A DNA stretch of 64,000 nucleotides from Chitinophagales bacterium. Lineage in GTDB: Bacteria; Bacteroidota; Bacteroidia; Chitinophagales; UBA2359. Below are positions 26,166 to 35,331 of the stretch, piece by piece (within the stretch, counting starts at the first letter, position 1; each line of letters starts with the position of its first letter). The stretch is from assembly GCA_041392475.1 (NCBI GenBank), contig JAWKLZ010000001.1, forward strand, positions 2,418,001 through 2,482,000. Direction: 5' to 3'. Position numbers and translations under genes: made by a program. The notes below the pieces were generated by a model, which saw only the letters and a list, made by a program, of their open reading frames with translations, was not told the origin of the DNA and made no database searches.

Positions 26166-26178
26166 AAAAAAAGAAACC

Positions 26179-26703
26179 ATGAATAATGAAATTCAAAGCA
26201 TTTGGAAAGACCTTTATAATGAATTATTTGCTTTCATAAATAGCAAAGTTAAAAATGACGAAGTAAGTAAAGATATATTACAGGATACCTTTTTGAAAGC
26301 TCATTCAAATATCCAAAATCTTAAAGATTCTTCAAAGCTAACTTCTTGGATTTATCAAATCACCAGAAATAATATTAATGATTATTTTCGAAAGAAGAAA
26401 TATACAATTCAAATTGAGCATTTAGAGTTAGTAGTTGAGCAAGAACCTTCCTATCAAAACTTGTCAAACTGCATTAATAGTAAAATAAAACAGCTTCCAG
26501 AAAAATATGAAGAAGCAATGGTTTTAACAACATTCAAAAATCTAAAACAAACAGAATTAGCCGAATATTTAGGAATTTCATACTCAGGAACAAAGTCGAG
26601 AGTGCAGCGAGCAAAAGAAAAGCTAAAAGAACTTGTAATAGCTTGTGAAAATGTAGAAACAGACCAGAAAAACACGAAAATTGAACATAATTTGGATGAT
26701 TAA
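26179..26703 (+). CDS. sigZ: ECF sigma factor, SigZ-like
   Basis: I start at ATG 26179 (174 aa, MNNEIQSIWKDLYNELFAFI). The frame is open further upstream, but that part crosses the attC-like hairpin and the intron edge. Region 2 has SKVKNDEVSKDILQDTF and LTSWIYQITRNNINDYFRKK; region 4 has QLPEKYEEAMVLTTFKNLKQ, then ELAEYLGISYSGTKSRVQRA. The sequence closely follows the SigZ type. It should direct RNA polymerase to unknown promoters. No anti-sigma gene is adjacent. It lies alone in the accessory island, 74 bp before the PhzF-like gene. Confidence 0.9.
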   Translation: MNNEIQSIWKDLYNELFAFINSKVKNDEVSKDILQDTFLKAHSNIQNLKDSSKLTSWIYQITRNNINDYFRKKKYTIQIEHLELVVEQEPSYQNLSNCINSKIKQLPEKYEEAMVLTTFKNLKQTELAEYLGISYSGTKSRVQRAKEKLKELVIACENVETDQKNTKIEHNLDD

Positions 26704-26777
26704 TTATTTTTGCGTCTTTTTTTGAATTGCTACGTCCATCGAGCGATAAGAATATTTTTTAATTTAAATTAGTTGTA

Positions 26778-27665
26778 ATGGACAGTAATAAAACAGTAGA
26801 AGTTCAAATTTTAAATGCATTTGTTGATAATAATAAAGGTGGCAACCCAGCAGGTGTAGTCTTGAATGCAGATAATTTATCAACTCCTCAAAAATTAGAA
26901 ATTGCTAAAGCAGTTGGGTTATCAGAAACAGCATTTGTTTCTACTTCTAAAACAGCAGACTTTAAACTTGATTTTTTCACTCCAAATAAACAAATCGCCC
27001 ATTGTGGTCATGCGACTATTGCCACTTTTTCTTATTTAAGTCAATTAGGAAAGGTGCCTAATCCAATTACTTCAAAAGAAACTATTGACGGAAATAGAAA
27101 AATAAACGTTACTAATGGTCTTGCTTTCATGGAACAAAAAGCGCCATCTTATACAGATGTTTCTAATAGAAAGAAAGATATTTTAACATCTCTTTCTTTG
27201 AAAGAGGAAGACTTATTGGAGGGTGCATGTTTATCTTTGGTAAATACTGGAAATTCCTTTTTTATTATCCCAGTAGCTAATTCTAAAGTATTAAGAGATA
27301 TTCAACCCAATTCTGATTTAATCAAGCAATTAAGTGAAGAATTTGATCTAATAGGTTATTATGTATTTACATTGGATGTTGAAGAACAAGACCGAGACGT
27401 AACAACCAGAATGTTTGCTCCTAGGTATGGAATAGAAGAGGAAGCAGGCACAGGAATGGCTGCAGGACCACTTGCATGTTATTTATATGATAAAATTAAA
27501 ATCAAAAAAAATAAATTCATGATTCAACAAGGGAAGTTTATGATGCCAGCTTCTATAAGTTTAATAATTACAAAGTTAGATATTTTTAATGATAAAATAA
27601 TAGGGTTAATGACAGGAGGAAAAGGAATAGCGATATCTAAAAAAATCATTAATTTGAAAAAGTAG
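26778..27665 (+). CDS. PhzF-family isomerase/epimerase
   Basis: 295 residues with the family's two-lobed signatures: ILNAFVDNNKGGNPAGVVL at the N-terminus, the catalytic Glu in GLSETAFV (about residue 50), FTPNKQIAHCGHAT, and in the second lobe FAPRYGIEEEAGTGMAAGP. PhzF relatives catalyse isomerisation by proton transfer. The substrate cannot be predicted, and no phenazine genes are present. It is cytoplasmic. It may be read from the same transcript as sigZ, or be a separate cargo. R1 copy 3 begins 23 bp after its stop. Confidence 0.9.
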   Translation: MDSNKTVEVQILNAFVDNNKGGNPAGVVLNADNLSTPQKLEIAKAVGLSETAFVSTSKTADFKLDFFTPNKQIAHCGHATIATFSYLSQLGKVPNPITSKETIDGNRKINVTNGLAFMEQKAPSYTDVSNRKKDILTSLSLKEEDLLEGACLSLVNTGNSFFIIPVANSKVLRDIQPNSDLIKQLSEEFDLIGYYVFTLDVEEQDRDVTTRMFAPRYGIEEEAGTGMAAGPLACYLYDKIKIKKNKFMIQQGKFMMPASISLIITKLDIFNDKIIGLMTGGKGIAISKKIINLKK

Positions 27666-27857
27666 AAATTGAAAGATAATAGCCAATCGAGTAGGTAGCC
27701 CGTAAGCGGTTTGCCTACGGAAGTACCTCTCACACCACCTCCGATTACACTTCATTTCTTCGGAGTAGGCTGTACTCGACGGTTCATTATTGCTACCTTA
27801 CCCCATGATAGTTTTCACCAAACTTTCATAAGCCCTCAAAAAAAGGTTCATCGAAGA

Positions 27858-27965
27858 TTTTAGTGGAATGAGACTTTTGTAGTTTATTCTTAAAGATATG
27901 GAATGTTTGGAAATCAGTATACTCTGAAAAGTAAACTACAAAAGTCTTTAACTCCTCCACTAAAA
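27858..27965. repeat. 108-bp palindromic miniature element, copy 2
   Basis: TTTTAGTGGA and TCCACTAAAA ends with inner arms GACTTTTGTAGTTTA / TAAACTACAAAAGTC. It differs from the copy at 22767 by only a few bases and carries no gene. Confidence 0.85.
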
Positions 27966-27978
27966 ATATCCATGAGTC

Positions 27979-28024
27979 CAAAAAAAATCCGCAAGCCATC
28001 TCCTTCAAAAAGCCCTTACGGATT
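27979..28024 (-). terminator. Rho-independent terminator of the PQQ dehydrogenase gene
   Basis: Read on the - strand, AATCCGTAAG pairs with CTTGCGGATT (one G-T pair) around ~20 nt and is followed by a run of T. It is 50 bp after the stop. The same hairpin is duplicated in R1 copy 2. Confidence 0.85.
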
Positions 28025-28073
28025 CCTCCTCCAGACCCAAATTTGAGCTTGTACTTTGATTTTGTATTTGAAT

Positions 28074-30317
28074 TTATTGTTCCTTCTCCACCTCTTGATT
28101 CTCAGGCGATTTAGGCGTTTGATCTGCCAAATATTGCATTTTAGCCAGATTCGTCATGTACTCCAAAGGTTCCATGCCACTACTCAAAGACTGAGCCGTA
28201 TAAAGCACATAAGCCTTGACATTCTCCACATCCTCTTCGGTCAGTTTATCCCCAAGATTCGGCATTCCTTGTCCTGCCAACAAGCCCTCTCTAACAATCT
28301 GTTGGTAGCTGTTCAACACTCCCTCACTCGACCGTGACAAATCAGGGATATTGCCGCCCCCTTGACCTGTGTTCATGTGGCAACCCACACAATATTCCAT
28401 ATAGACATTCACCCCACGACCAATGCTAAGTGGCTCGGCATCCGTTTTTGCAGTTGCAAAAGGTCTCACCGCTTCCCCTTCCAATTTTGCAGGAGGAGTC
28501 GCATTGCCGCCGATTTTGAAAGTGTAAACCGTGCCTTGATGCAAAACAGGAACCGCTTTTCCAGACTGCCCTTGACTTCCACCCCAACCCACGATAATCG
28601 TCACATACTGTTCACCATCCACCAAATAGGTAATTGGAGGGGCCAAAATACCCGACCGCAAATCAGCCGACCATAAGACCGCACCCGTTGAAGCATCTCT
28701 TGCCGAGAAAATCCCTTCTGCATCCCCTTGAAAAACCAAACCCGTTGCAGTCGACATCACTCCACCATTGTAGCGAAACGGTTGTGGAACAGACCATACT
28801 TCTTTTTGTGTGGCAGGATCGTAGGCAATCAATTTGCCCGAATCTACGCCAGGGGGAGGCGCATCTTTGTTGGTGTCAAACACTTGAGGCAGGTAGAGTT
28901 TGTTGCCCAAACTCACATTTGCGCCCAAGCCCGAAGCTGCGCCGCCTTGCTCTCCAAAACCATGTGCAGGACTGTGGTAGTAAGGCCCCGATGTGATCAA
29001 AGCGGGAATGTACATCAAGCCTGTTTTTCGATTGAAGGACATCGGCTGCCAATTGTGACCACCCGTAGAACTCGGCGAAATCCAGTGCAATTGTCCATCC
29101 TCATACCTTACACCTGCGGCTTCAATCGGGCGACCTGTTGAATCCATACCCGTAGCCCAGTTCATGTAGGTGTAAGCCTTTGCAGAAAGAAACTCACCCG
29201 TTTCTCGGTCAATCACATAGAAAAAACCATTTTTTGGAGCTTGCATCAACACTTTGCGCTGCTTTCCTTCAATTTCCATGTCCGCCAAAACGATGTGTTG
29301 TGTAGCCGTATAATCCCATGAATCACCAGGCGTAGTTTGATAATGCCATTTATAAGCCCCCGTGTTGGCATCTACTGCCACGATGCTCGACAAATACAAG
29401 TTGTCGCCTCCCTCTGGGCTGCGATGCAGTCGGTCCCAGTGCGTTCCGTTTCCGACTCCAATGTAAACGGTGTTCAGTTCGGGGTCAAAAACGATGGCAT
29501 CCCAAGCCGTTCCACCGCCGCCTTGTTTCCACCATTCACCCGTCCAAGTTTTTGCAGCTTCCTCCAAATCTTCATGTTCAAAAGGTTTGTTTGGGTCACC
29601 AGGAACGGTATAAAAACGCCAAACTTGTTCACCAGTCACAGCATCATAAGCAGTCACATAACCCCTTGCGTCCAATTCTGCCCCGCCATTTCCAATCAAA
29701 ACTTTGCCGTTGGCAATTCTCGGTGCGCCAGTAATCGAATATTGGTGCGCCGTATCAACGGTCATTTTCTCCCAATTCAGTTTACCCGTTGCAGCATCTA
29801 CTGCAATCAATCGCCCGTCCAAAGTTCCTGAATACACCGAACCTTTGTAGAGTGCTACTCCTCGATTGATGACCCCACAACAAAGGTCGGTTACTTTTTC
29901 TTTCGGCGCTTTGGGGTCGTATTCCCAAATAATTTTCCCTTTTCGCACATCGAAGGCATAGACTACACTCCATGGCCCTGTTGCAAACATAATTCCATCA
30001 ACAACAATGGGTGTCGCCTGAATCCCTCGCTTTGTTCCCAATTCTATCGCCCACGCCAAGCCCAATTCTTTGACATTTTCTTTGGTGATTTGGTCGAGTT
30101 CAGAATAGCGGTCTTCTTGATAGTTGCGTCCATAGGTGAGCCAATCGCCTTGATTTTTGTCAGCATTGGCGATTGCAGCATCGTCAACCGCATCGGTAAC
30201 GGCTTTGATGTGTTCAGTAGAGCCTTTTTCGACTTGGGTTTCGGTGGTGGTTTGGCATTGCCAAAGAGTCACTACTAAAAGGGAAATGAGAGATAGAAGT
30301 GTAATTGTTTGTTTCAT
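28074..30317 (-). CDS. PQQ-dependent dehydrogenase with C-terminal haem c
   Basis: Start chosen at 30317 (747 aa, MKQTITLLSLISLL), with a lipoprotein-like signal ending in LWQC. The first ~600 residues form a PQQ beta-propeller with repeated AxDAxTGxxxW blades, the vicinal disulfide CCGV (146-147) beside the cofactor, and TPGDSWDYTATQ. The C-terminus is a cytochrome c domain with CVGCH (about 640-646) and a later Met in GQGMPNLGDKL as likely axial ligand. It should oxidise alcohols or aldehydes in the periplasm and pass electrons through haem c. Its 3' end is the source of the fragments duplicated in repeat R1. Molybdenum hydroxylase genes follow upstream on the same strand. Confidence 0.93.
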   Translation of the reverse strand: MKQTITLLSLISLLVVTLWQCQTTTETQVEKGSTEHIKAVTDAVDDAAIANADKNQGDWLTYGRNYQEDRYSELDQITKENVKELGLAWAIELGTKRGIQATPIVVDGIMFATGPWSVVYAFDVRKGKIIWEYDPKAPKEKVTDLCCGVINRGVALYKGSVYSGTLDGRLIAVDAATGKLNWEKMTVDTAHQYSITGAPRIANGKVLIGNGGAELDARGYVTAYDAVTGEQVWRFYTVPGDPNKPFEHEDLEEAAKTWTGEWWKQGGGGTAWDAIVFDPELNTVYIGVGNGTHWDRLHRSPEGGDNLYLSSIVAVDANTGAYKWHYQTTPGDSWDYTATQHIVLADMEIEGKQRKVLMQAPKNGFFYVIDRETGEFLSAKAYTYMNWATGMDSTGRPIEAAGVRYEDGQLHWISPSSTGGHNWQPMSFNRKTGLMYIPALITSGPYYHSPAHGFGEQGGAASGLGANVSLGNKLYLPQVFDTNKDAPPPGVDSGKLIAYDPATQKEVWSVPQPFRYNGGVMSTATGLVFQGDAEGIFSARDASTGAVLWSADLRSGILAPPITYLVDGEQYVTIIVGWGGSQGQSGKAVPVLHQGTVYTFKIGGNATPPAKLEGEAVRPFATAKTDAEPLSIGRGVNVYMEYCVGCHMNTGQGGGNIPDLSRSSEGVLNSYQQIVREGLLAGQGMPNLGDKLTEEDVENVKAYVLYTAQSLSSGMEPLEYMTNLAKMQYLADQTPKSPENQEVEKEQ

Positions 30318-30525
30318 ATTTGAATGTTGGTTTGTAGTTTGCGGAAGGACTTCAAAAAGATGTTTTTTTGACAATTGCAGCTAAAAATAGGTAAAAAAAA
30401 ATCAAGCTCAAATATTTGTTGTGGGTTTTCATTTGTTCTGAAAAACTTTTTTAGTGAATGAATAAACTTATTCAGGTAGCTCGTTCCATTTTTCTATCTG
30501 CAAAAACACACCAAATCACAGTTGA

Positions 30526-32250
30526 TTATTCTACCTCTACTACCTCACCAACATTCCCTACAAACAAAATCACATAGGCTTTTAGCTCGTGTAATTTTTG
30601 CAGATAATCATCGTGGGTAAGATAGTTTTTCAGTTGCTGAACGGCTTCTTTTTTAACTATTGTAGCTTTTGCAGCAGTCGCTTTTTTCAAATACTTGAGT
30701 TCAATAACAAACTGATATTTAGGCTTGTGAGGTGGGCGTGTAATCAATAAAATATCTACATAGCCTTTTTCGGTTTTTGATCTTTTCACTTCAAATTCGT
30801 TGTGAATCGTGTAAATACCAGAAGTATAGAACGCAGAGGTGAAAATGATTTTGATGTATTTCTCATCAAAACTTATTTTGTCTCTTGAAGAAAGTTCGCT
30901 TAGAATGGCTTCCGTATATTTCACAAGAGGTTGAATGTCATTTTGCAAGGCCAATACTTTGATTTTTTGATGCACATTTGTTTGATAACCAGTTAAGTTA
31001 CTTTCCTCCAAAATGATTTGGTGAAAGTATTGATAATACAATTGTTCGATTACAAAATTGGGCATTTTGAAAACCAAATCATCCAGACCTCCTTCCGAAA
31101 TAGTCAGAATTCCCATGTAGTACAACAAACTAATAAAATCGTATTTTTCAAATCGACGAGCCAAGTCAAATTCTCGAATCAATTTGGATTCAATCGTTCC
31201 CGTTTTTAACAATTCCTTCAAATAAGTCAGATGTTCCTCTTCTTTATTTTTGATGTTGAACAAACGCTGAATCTTTGTATAATCGCTGACTATATTAGGG
31301 TCTAATAATTCATCTGGATAGCGTTTTTTTCGACCATAATGTAGTGCAAAATAAAGTACCATGTCAGAGTTGTAAACCCTCTCTTCCGCATACTTGCTAA
31401 ACAAATAGCCATTGTACCACCCCTTAATTTTCTTTTGGACTTCTCCCAATTCTCCATCAGGCACTTCTATCTTCTTCAAAATGGTTTCAACTTCTGCCTG
31501 TTTGAAGCCCATCATGGCATTGAAGTCTTCCTCCAAGCTAATATTGGTTGCAATATTGAAGCCGCTTGTCAAACTATCTAAAGTGATTGGAGAAACGCCT
31601 GTGACAAACAGCCTATCAATCACCCCATCCCGAGTAGCAGTTTTTAAGGATTCATAAAATTTTCGTACAAACCCATTTGTTCCTACCATATTGTTGAATT
31701 CGTCAAAGCGAAATGCCAATATCTCGTTGGCGAAATGGTCGTATTCGTCTATCAGTAAATAGATTTTATAGTTAGAGGCTTTGAGTTCCACAGTGGTCAA
31801 TAAGTGCTGAATAACTTCCGAAGGATAGCTATACCTGTTCAGTTCTTCAATGTCTTTCTGATTGAAAAATTGAGCATACTTGCCTAAAAAAGCTCTGCAA
31901 GAATTTAAAACACTGTTTAAAAAAGAACGTTGTGTATTCTCAAAAGAGGAGGTATCTATTCCTGAAAAATCAAACACTAAGGTTAAATATTTATTGGCAG
32001 ATTTTGTGGGATTCTGTCCGATGTATTGATTGCCAAATAGTTCATGGAAGGAATTTTTATGCTCAATATCATAATAGTGTTCAAGAGTAGAGATAAACAG
32101 GCTTTTTCCAAATCTTCGGGGACGTACAAAGAATAGGTAATGAGCATTGAAATTTTCCAACACTTCAATATAGGGAGTTCTATCTACATAGTGATTTCCT
32201 TCCCGAATAAGTGTGGCGTAATTGCTGATTCCGTAGGGAATTTTTATCAT
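30526..32250 (-). CDS. AAA-ATPase-like protein with PD-(D/E)XK nuclease domain (DUF1703 type)
   Basis: 574 residues. The N-terminus (IPYGISNYATLIREGNHYVD) and RPRRFGKSLFISTLEHYY, which carries the Walker-A-like GKS, are typical of this large Bacteroidota family. LIDEYDHFANEIL supplies the Walker B. The C-terminal ~120 residues hold the nuclease core with FEVKRSKTEKGYVDILL and FVIELKYLKK (the D...ExK pattern). The function is not established. Such genes are abundant, often in many copies per genome, and may be mobile. It interrupts the run of periplasmic oxidoreductase genes and looks unrelated to them. Confidence 0.88.
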   Translation of the reverse strand: MIKIPYGISNYATLIREGNHYVDRTPYIEVLENFNAHYLFFVRPRRFGKSLFISTLEHYYDIEHKNSFHELFGNQYIGQNPTKSANKYLTLVFDFSGIDTSSFENTQRSFLNSVLNSCRAFLGKYAQFFNQKDIEELNRYSYPSEVIQHLLTTVELKASNYKIYLLIDEYDHFANEILAFRFDEFNNMVGTNGFVRKFYESLKTATRDGVIDRLFVTGVSPITLDSLTSGFNIATNISLEEDFNAMMGFKQAEVETILKKIEVPDGELGEVQKKIKGWYNGYLFSKYAEERVYNSDMVLYFALHYGRKKRYPDELLDPNIVSDYTKIQRLFNIKNKEEEHLTYLKELLKTGTIESKLIREFDLARRFEKYDFISLLYYMGILTISEGGLDDLVFKMPNFVIEQLYYQYFHQIILEESNLTGYQTNVHQKIKVLALQNDIQPLVKYTEAILSELSSRDKISFDEKYIKIIFTSAFYTSGIYTIHNEFEVKRSKTEKGYVDILLITRPPHKPKYQFVIELKYLKKATAAKATIVKKEAVQQLKNYLTHDDYLQKLHELKAYVILFVGNVGEVVEVE

Positions 32251-32350
32251 AATTTTGAGGCGATTGTTTAGGTTGTATGAGATAGGTTCTCTTGTTTAAA
32301 GGTACAAAAAAACTGGTGATTAGTTCCAAAACCAATCACCAGCCAACTAC

Positions 32351-32383
32351 AGACAACAAAAGTCTTGAAGACTTCTGTTGTCT
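32351..32383. terminator. Strong hairpin between two - strand genes
   Basis: AGACAACAAAAGTCT and AGACTTCTGTTGTCT form a nearly perfect stem with a two- to four-base loop, 15 bp after the molybdenum hydroxylase stop. No long T run follows on the - strand, so terminator function is likely but not certain. Confidence 0.6.
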
Positions 32384-32397
32384 ATTTTCCATCCAAT

Positions 32398-34671
32398 CTA
32401 AACAAACGAATACCCATGTTTCTTCAAAGGCAAAGCACGCATCCGTTCACCCGTTGCCGCAAAAATGGCATTTGCCAAAGCAGGGGCAGCAGGAGGTGTA
32501 GCAGGTTCGCCGACACCGCCAGGATGCGTGTCGGTGTCCATGATATGCACCTGTACTTGTGGCGCAACATTCATTCGGACGATTTCATATTGAGGAAAAT
32601 TGTACTGTTCTACTTCACCACCTGCAAAGGTAATTTCCCCATACAAAGCAGCCGTCAAGCCATACATTATCCCACTTTCCATCTGTGCTTCAACGGTATC
32701 GGGGTTGATGACCCGACCACAATCAATCACACAATAGTATTTATCAATGCTAAATTTCTTGTCTTCAACTTTGGTGATTTCGACCACTTGCGCCACAATC
32801 GAACGGAAAGATTCATGTAAGGCGATGCCTCTAAATCGGTTTTCGCCCAGCGGTGTTTTCCAGTCGCTTATCTCCGCTACTTTGTCCAAAACGGCAGCAA
32901 ATCGAGGTTGGTTTTGCAGCAAATTTTTGCGGTATTGATAAGGGTCTTGTTTTGCAGCATGGGCGCACTCGTCCATAAAAGACTCAGTGAAAAAGGCATT
33001 TTGAGAACTGCCCACACTACGCCAGTTGCCTACTTGAATCGGCAAATCCAATTGACCAAACGCCACCAAAGCGTTTTTCATCTCGTAAGGCAAATTTGCT
33101 GCCCCTTCTGATGAAGAACCATCTTTTTCGGGCGGTTCTGCAAATTGGGGTTTGATACGCATGACCGAACTATAACCCACTGATTGCAAAGCCATTTTGT
33201 TTTCCCATGCTTCAATCCCTCCCGATGCGTCCAATTTGGCTCGGAAGTGACTTTTCACCGCAGGACGGTACATCTCATGCCGAAGGTCTTCCTCACGGGT
33301 ATAGACCAGTTGGATAGGCGTTCCGTTCATCTCTTTCGCTACGTGAGTTGCATTCAAAACCATGTCGATTTCGGCCCGCCTTCCGAATCCTCCACCCAAA
33401 TATTGGGTATGAACGGTGATGTTTTCTTTGGCAATTCCTGCCGCCGCATTCACTCCATCCAACATAATCGAAGAACCTTGGTGTCCACACCAAATCTGTG
33501 CTTTGTCGCCTTCCACCAAAACGGTACAGTTGATGGGTTCCATACAAGCGTGCGCCAAATATGGCACATCGTATTTGGCTTCAAGCACTCCCTCTGCACC
33601 GTCCAATACCTTTGCCGCATCGCCTTTCTGCAATGGAGTCGCTATGATTTTGTTGGCAATCACATCTTCGGCTTGTTCGGCAATTTTTGCAGAAGAAAGC
33701 GTATTGTCGCCAGTTTCCTGCAAGTCCAAAGCCAATGCCGCATTTTTTGCCCGCCAAGTATTGTCTGCCACGACAACTGCGCCGATGCCTTTCGGCAAAA
33801 TCAGCACTTTTTTTACGCCTTTTTTGGCTTCAATGTCTGCTTGATTGTTGATGGCAGTAATCGTTCCGCCGTGGTAAGTTGCATGGCGAATTACTGCGTA
33901 TAACATTCCTTTTTGGCGCACATCCAAACCAAATTCTGCCTTTCCAGTCACCTTTTCGGGAATGTCCAGACGGGCTACGGGTTTCCCCAAAATTTTCCAA
34001 TCTTTCTTTTCCTTCAATGCAGGCTGTTCGGCCAGTTTGACCTTTGAAGCAGCCTCTGCCAATTCTCCATAGGTCAATTTTTCTTTGGAGTCTTTGTTGA
34101 TAATATGGGCATTTTCAGCATAACATTTAGACTTCTCCACGCCCCATTTTGTGGCAGCGGCTTCAATGAGCATTTCCCTTGCCGTAGCTCCTGCGGCTCT
34201 CATGTAGTTGAAGCCATCAGAGACAGTTGTACTTCCTCCAGTAGCTACCAAAGGCATAAAGTGTGCTACTTTCTGCATGAATGTCAGGCTACTGTATGCT
34301 TCTTTGGGTTCTGGAACCAAAAACAAGGCATTGGCATAAGCGGGTTCAGGTTGGGGGGCATACACTTTGATGTCCTCCATTTTGACCTCCAATTCTTCTG
34401 CAATCATCATCGGAATGGCCGTGTAAACTCCTTGCCCCATTTCAGCACGAGGAACTGCCATTGTAATGGTATTATCGGGCGCAATTCGAATCCAAGCATT
34501 GAGCGAACTTCCATCGCCAAAGCCTTTGCCTGAATAGTTGTAGGCATTTTTGGTCAGATACATATTGCCTCCTATGCCAACGACTAAGCCCACACCAGCC
34601 AAACCGCCTGTTGCGATAAAGGCTCTGCGGGTCCATTTTTTTGTTTTTGAAGCATTGTTATTATTTGACAT
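32398..34671 (-). CDS. Molybdopterin-binding aldehyde/isoquinoline oxidoreductase large subunit
   Basis: 757 residues. A Tat signal (TKKWTRRAFIATGG, Arg15-Arg16) shows export of the folded protein. Xanthine dehydrogenase-family motifs follow: ARLDIPEKVTGKAEFGLDV, YLGGGFGRRAEID, and near residue 720 HPGGVGEPATPPAAPALAN, where the Glu of GVGE is the conserved catalytic base. With the separate small 2Fe-2S subunit encoded 104 bp upstream, it resembles the IorAB type: a molybdenum hydroxylase of aldehydes or N-heterocycles acting in the periplasm. The substrate is unknown. Electrons probably go to a cytochrome c, possibly the nearby PQQ/haem protein (inference). Confidence 0.92.
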   Translation of the reverse strand: MSNNNNASKTKKWTRRAFIATGGLAGVGLVVGIGGNMYLTKNAYNYSGKGFGDGSSLNAWIRIAPDNTITMAVPRAEMGQGVYTAIPMMIAEELEVKMEDIKVYAPQPEPAYANALFLVPEPKEAYSSLTFMQKVAHFMPLVATGGSTTVSDGFNYMRAAGATAREMLIEAAATKWGVEKSKCYAENAHIINKDSKEKLTYGELAEAASKVKLAEQPALKEKKDWKILGKPVARLDIPEKVTGKAEFGLDVRQKGMLYAVIRHATYHGGTITAINNQADIEAKKGVKKVLILPKGIGAVVVADNTWRAKNAALALDLQETGDNTLSSAKIAEQAEDVIANKIIATPLQKGDAAKVLDGAEGVLEAKYDVPYLAHACMEPINCTVLVEGDKAQIWCGHQGSSIMLDGVNAAAGIAKENITVHTQYLGGGFGRRAEIDMVLNATHVAKEMNGTPIQLVYTREEDLRHEMYRPAVKSHFRAKLDASGGIEAWENKMALQSVGYSSVMRIKPQFAEPPEKDGSSSEGAANLPYEMKNALVAFGQLDLPIQVGNWRSVGSSQNAFFTESFMDECAHAAKQDPYQYRKNLLQNQPRFAAVLDKVAEISDWKTPLGENRFRGIALHESFRSIVAQVVEITKVEDKKFSIDKYYCVIDCGRVINPDTVEAQMESGIMYGLTAALYGEITFAGGEVEQYNFPQYEIVRMNVAPQVQVHIMDTDTHPGGVGEPATPPAAPALANAIFAATGERMRALPLKKHGYSFV

Positions 34672-34775
34672 ATGTTTGTTTTTTTTGGTGATTGGTTGCT
34701 GGTGATTGGTGTTTAGTTACATACAAATCATACTATTTCCAGTTAGTGATCACTACTCCACTAATCACTAACCCA

Positions 34776-35264
34776 CTATTCCCCCATCACTTTTTGAAGC
34801 AATTCTGACTCGGTTGCTCTTAATTCTGCTGCGGTATGAATTGCTGCTCGGATGCGATTGTAGGTTCCACAGCGGCAAATGTTGGTGATAGAATTGTTGA
34901 TGTCTTCATCCGTTGGGTTCGCATTTTCATTGAGCAATGCTTCGGCTGCCACAATCATACCCGACTGACAATAACCACATTGAGGCACTTGATGTTGAAT
35001 CCATGCTTTTTGAACAGCGGTCAATTCTCCATTTGGGTTGATTCCTTCAATGGTGGTGATTTTTTTGCCTACTGCTGCTGAAACGGGAAGGGTGCAAGTT
35101 CGTGTCGCTACGCCGTCTATCATGACCGAACAGGCACCACAAGATGCCACACCACAGCCATATTTTGTACCTGTCATGTTCAGTTCGTCCCGAATGACCC
35201 ACAACAAAGGCATAGATTCTTCTGTATTGATGGTATGGGTTTTCCCATTGATGTTCAGTTCCAT
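34776..35264 (-). CDS. 2Fe-2S subunit of molybdenum hydroxylase
   Basis: 162 residues with both iron-sulfur clusters of the family. The plant-ferredoxin type has Cys37, Cys42, Cys45 (CGVASCGAC) and Cys57. The helical type has Cys96, Cys99 (CGYC), Cys130 and Cys132 (CRC). It has no signal peptide and should be exported by hitch-hiking with the Tat-signalled large subunit encoded next. It passes electrons from the molybdenum centre. Length and order match IorA-like subunits. Confidence 0.95.
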   Translation of the reverse strand: MELNINGKTHTINTEESMPLLWVIRDELNMTGTKYGCGVASCGACSVMIDGVATRTCTLPVSAAVGKKITTIEGINPNGELTAVQKAWIQHQVPQCGYCQSGMIVAAEALLNENANPTDEDINNSITNICRCGTYNRIRAAIHTAAELRATESELLQKVMGE

Positions 35265-35331
35265 AAGCGGATTAATTATTTGTTAAAGACTTATTTCGAT
35301 TGTTCAAAGATACATTTTTTGTATCTATTTT

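Larger units (their letters stand above)
27688..28160. repeat. Repeat R1, copy 3 (parent copy at the PQQ-dehydrogenase end)
   Basis: This copy runs into the intact PQQ-dehydrogenase gene, so it is likely the original. On the - strand: gene end (28160-28074), gene terminator, 108-bp palindromic element, then a group II intron-like 3' end finishing at CTACTCGA. Copies 1 and 2 reproduce this series as fragments. Confidence 0.9.

Noticed and set aside
33184..33903. 239-codon + frame opposite the molybdenum hydroxylase
   Set aside because: Antisense shadow, rich in rare residues, with no recognisable domain.
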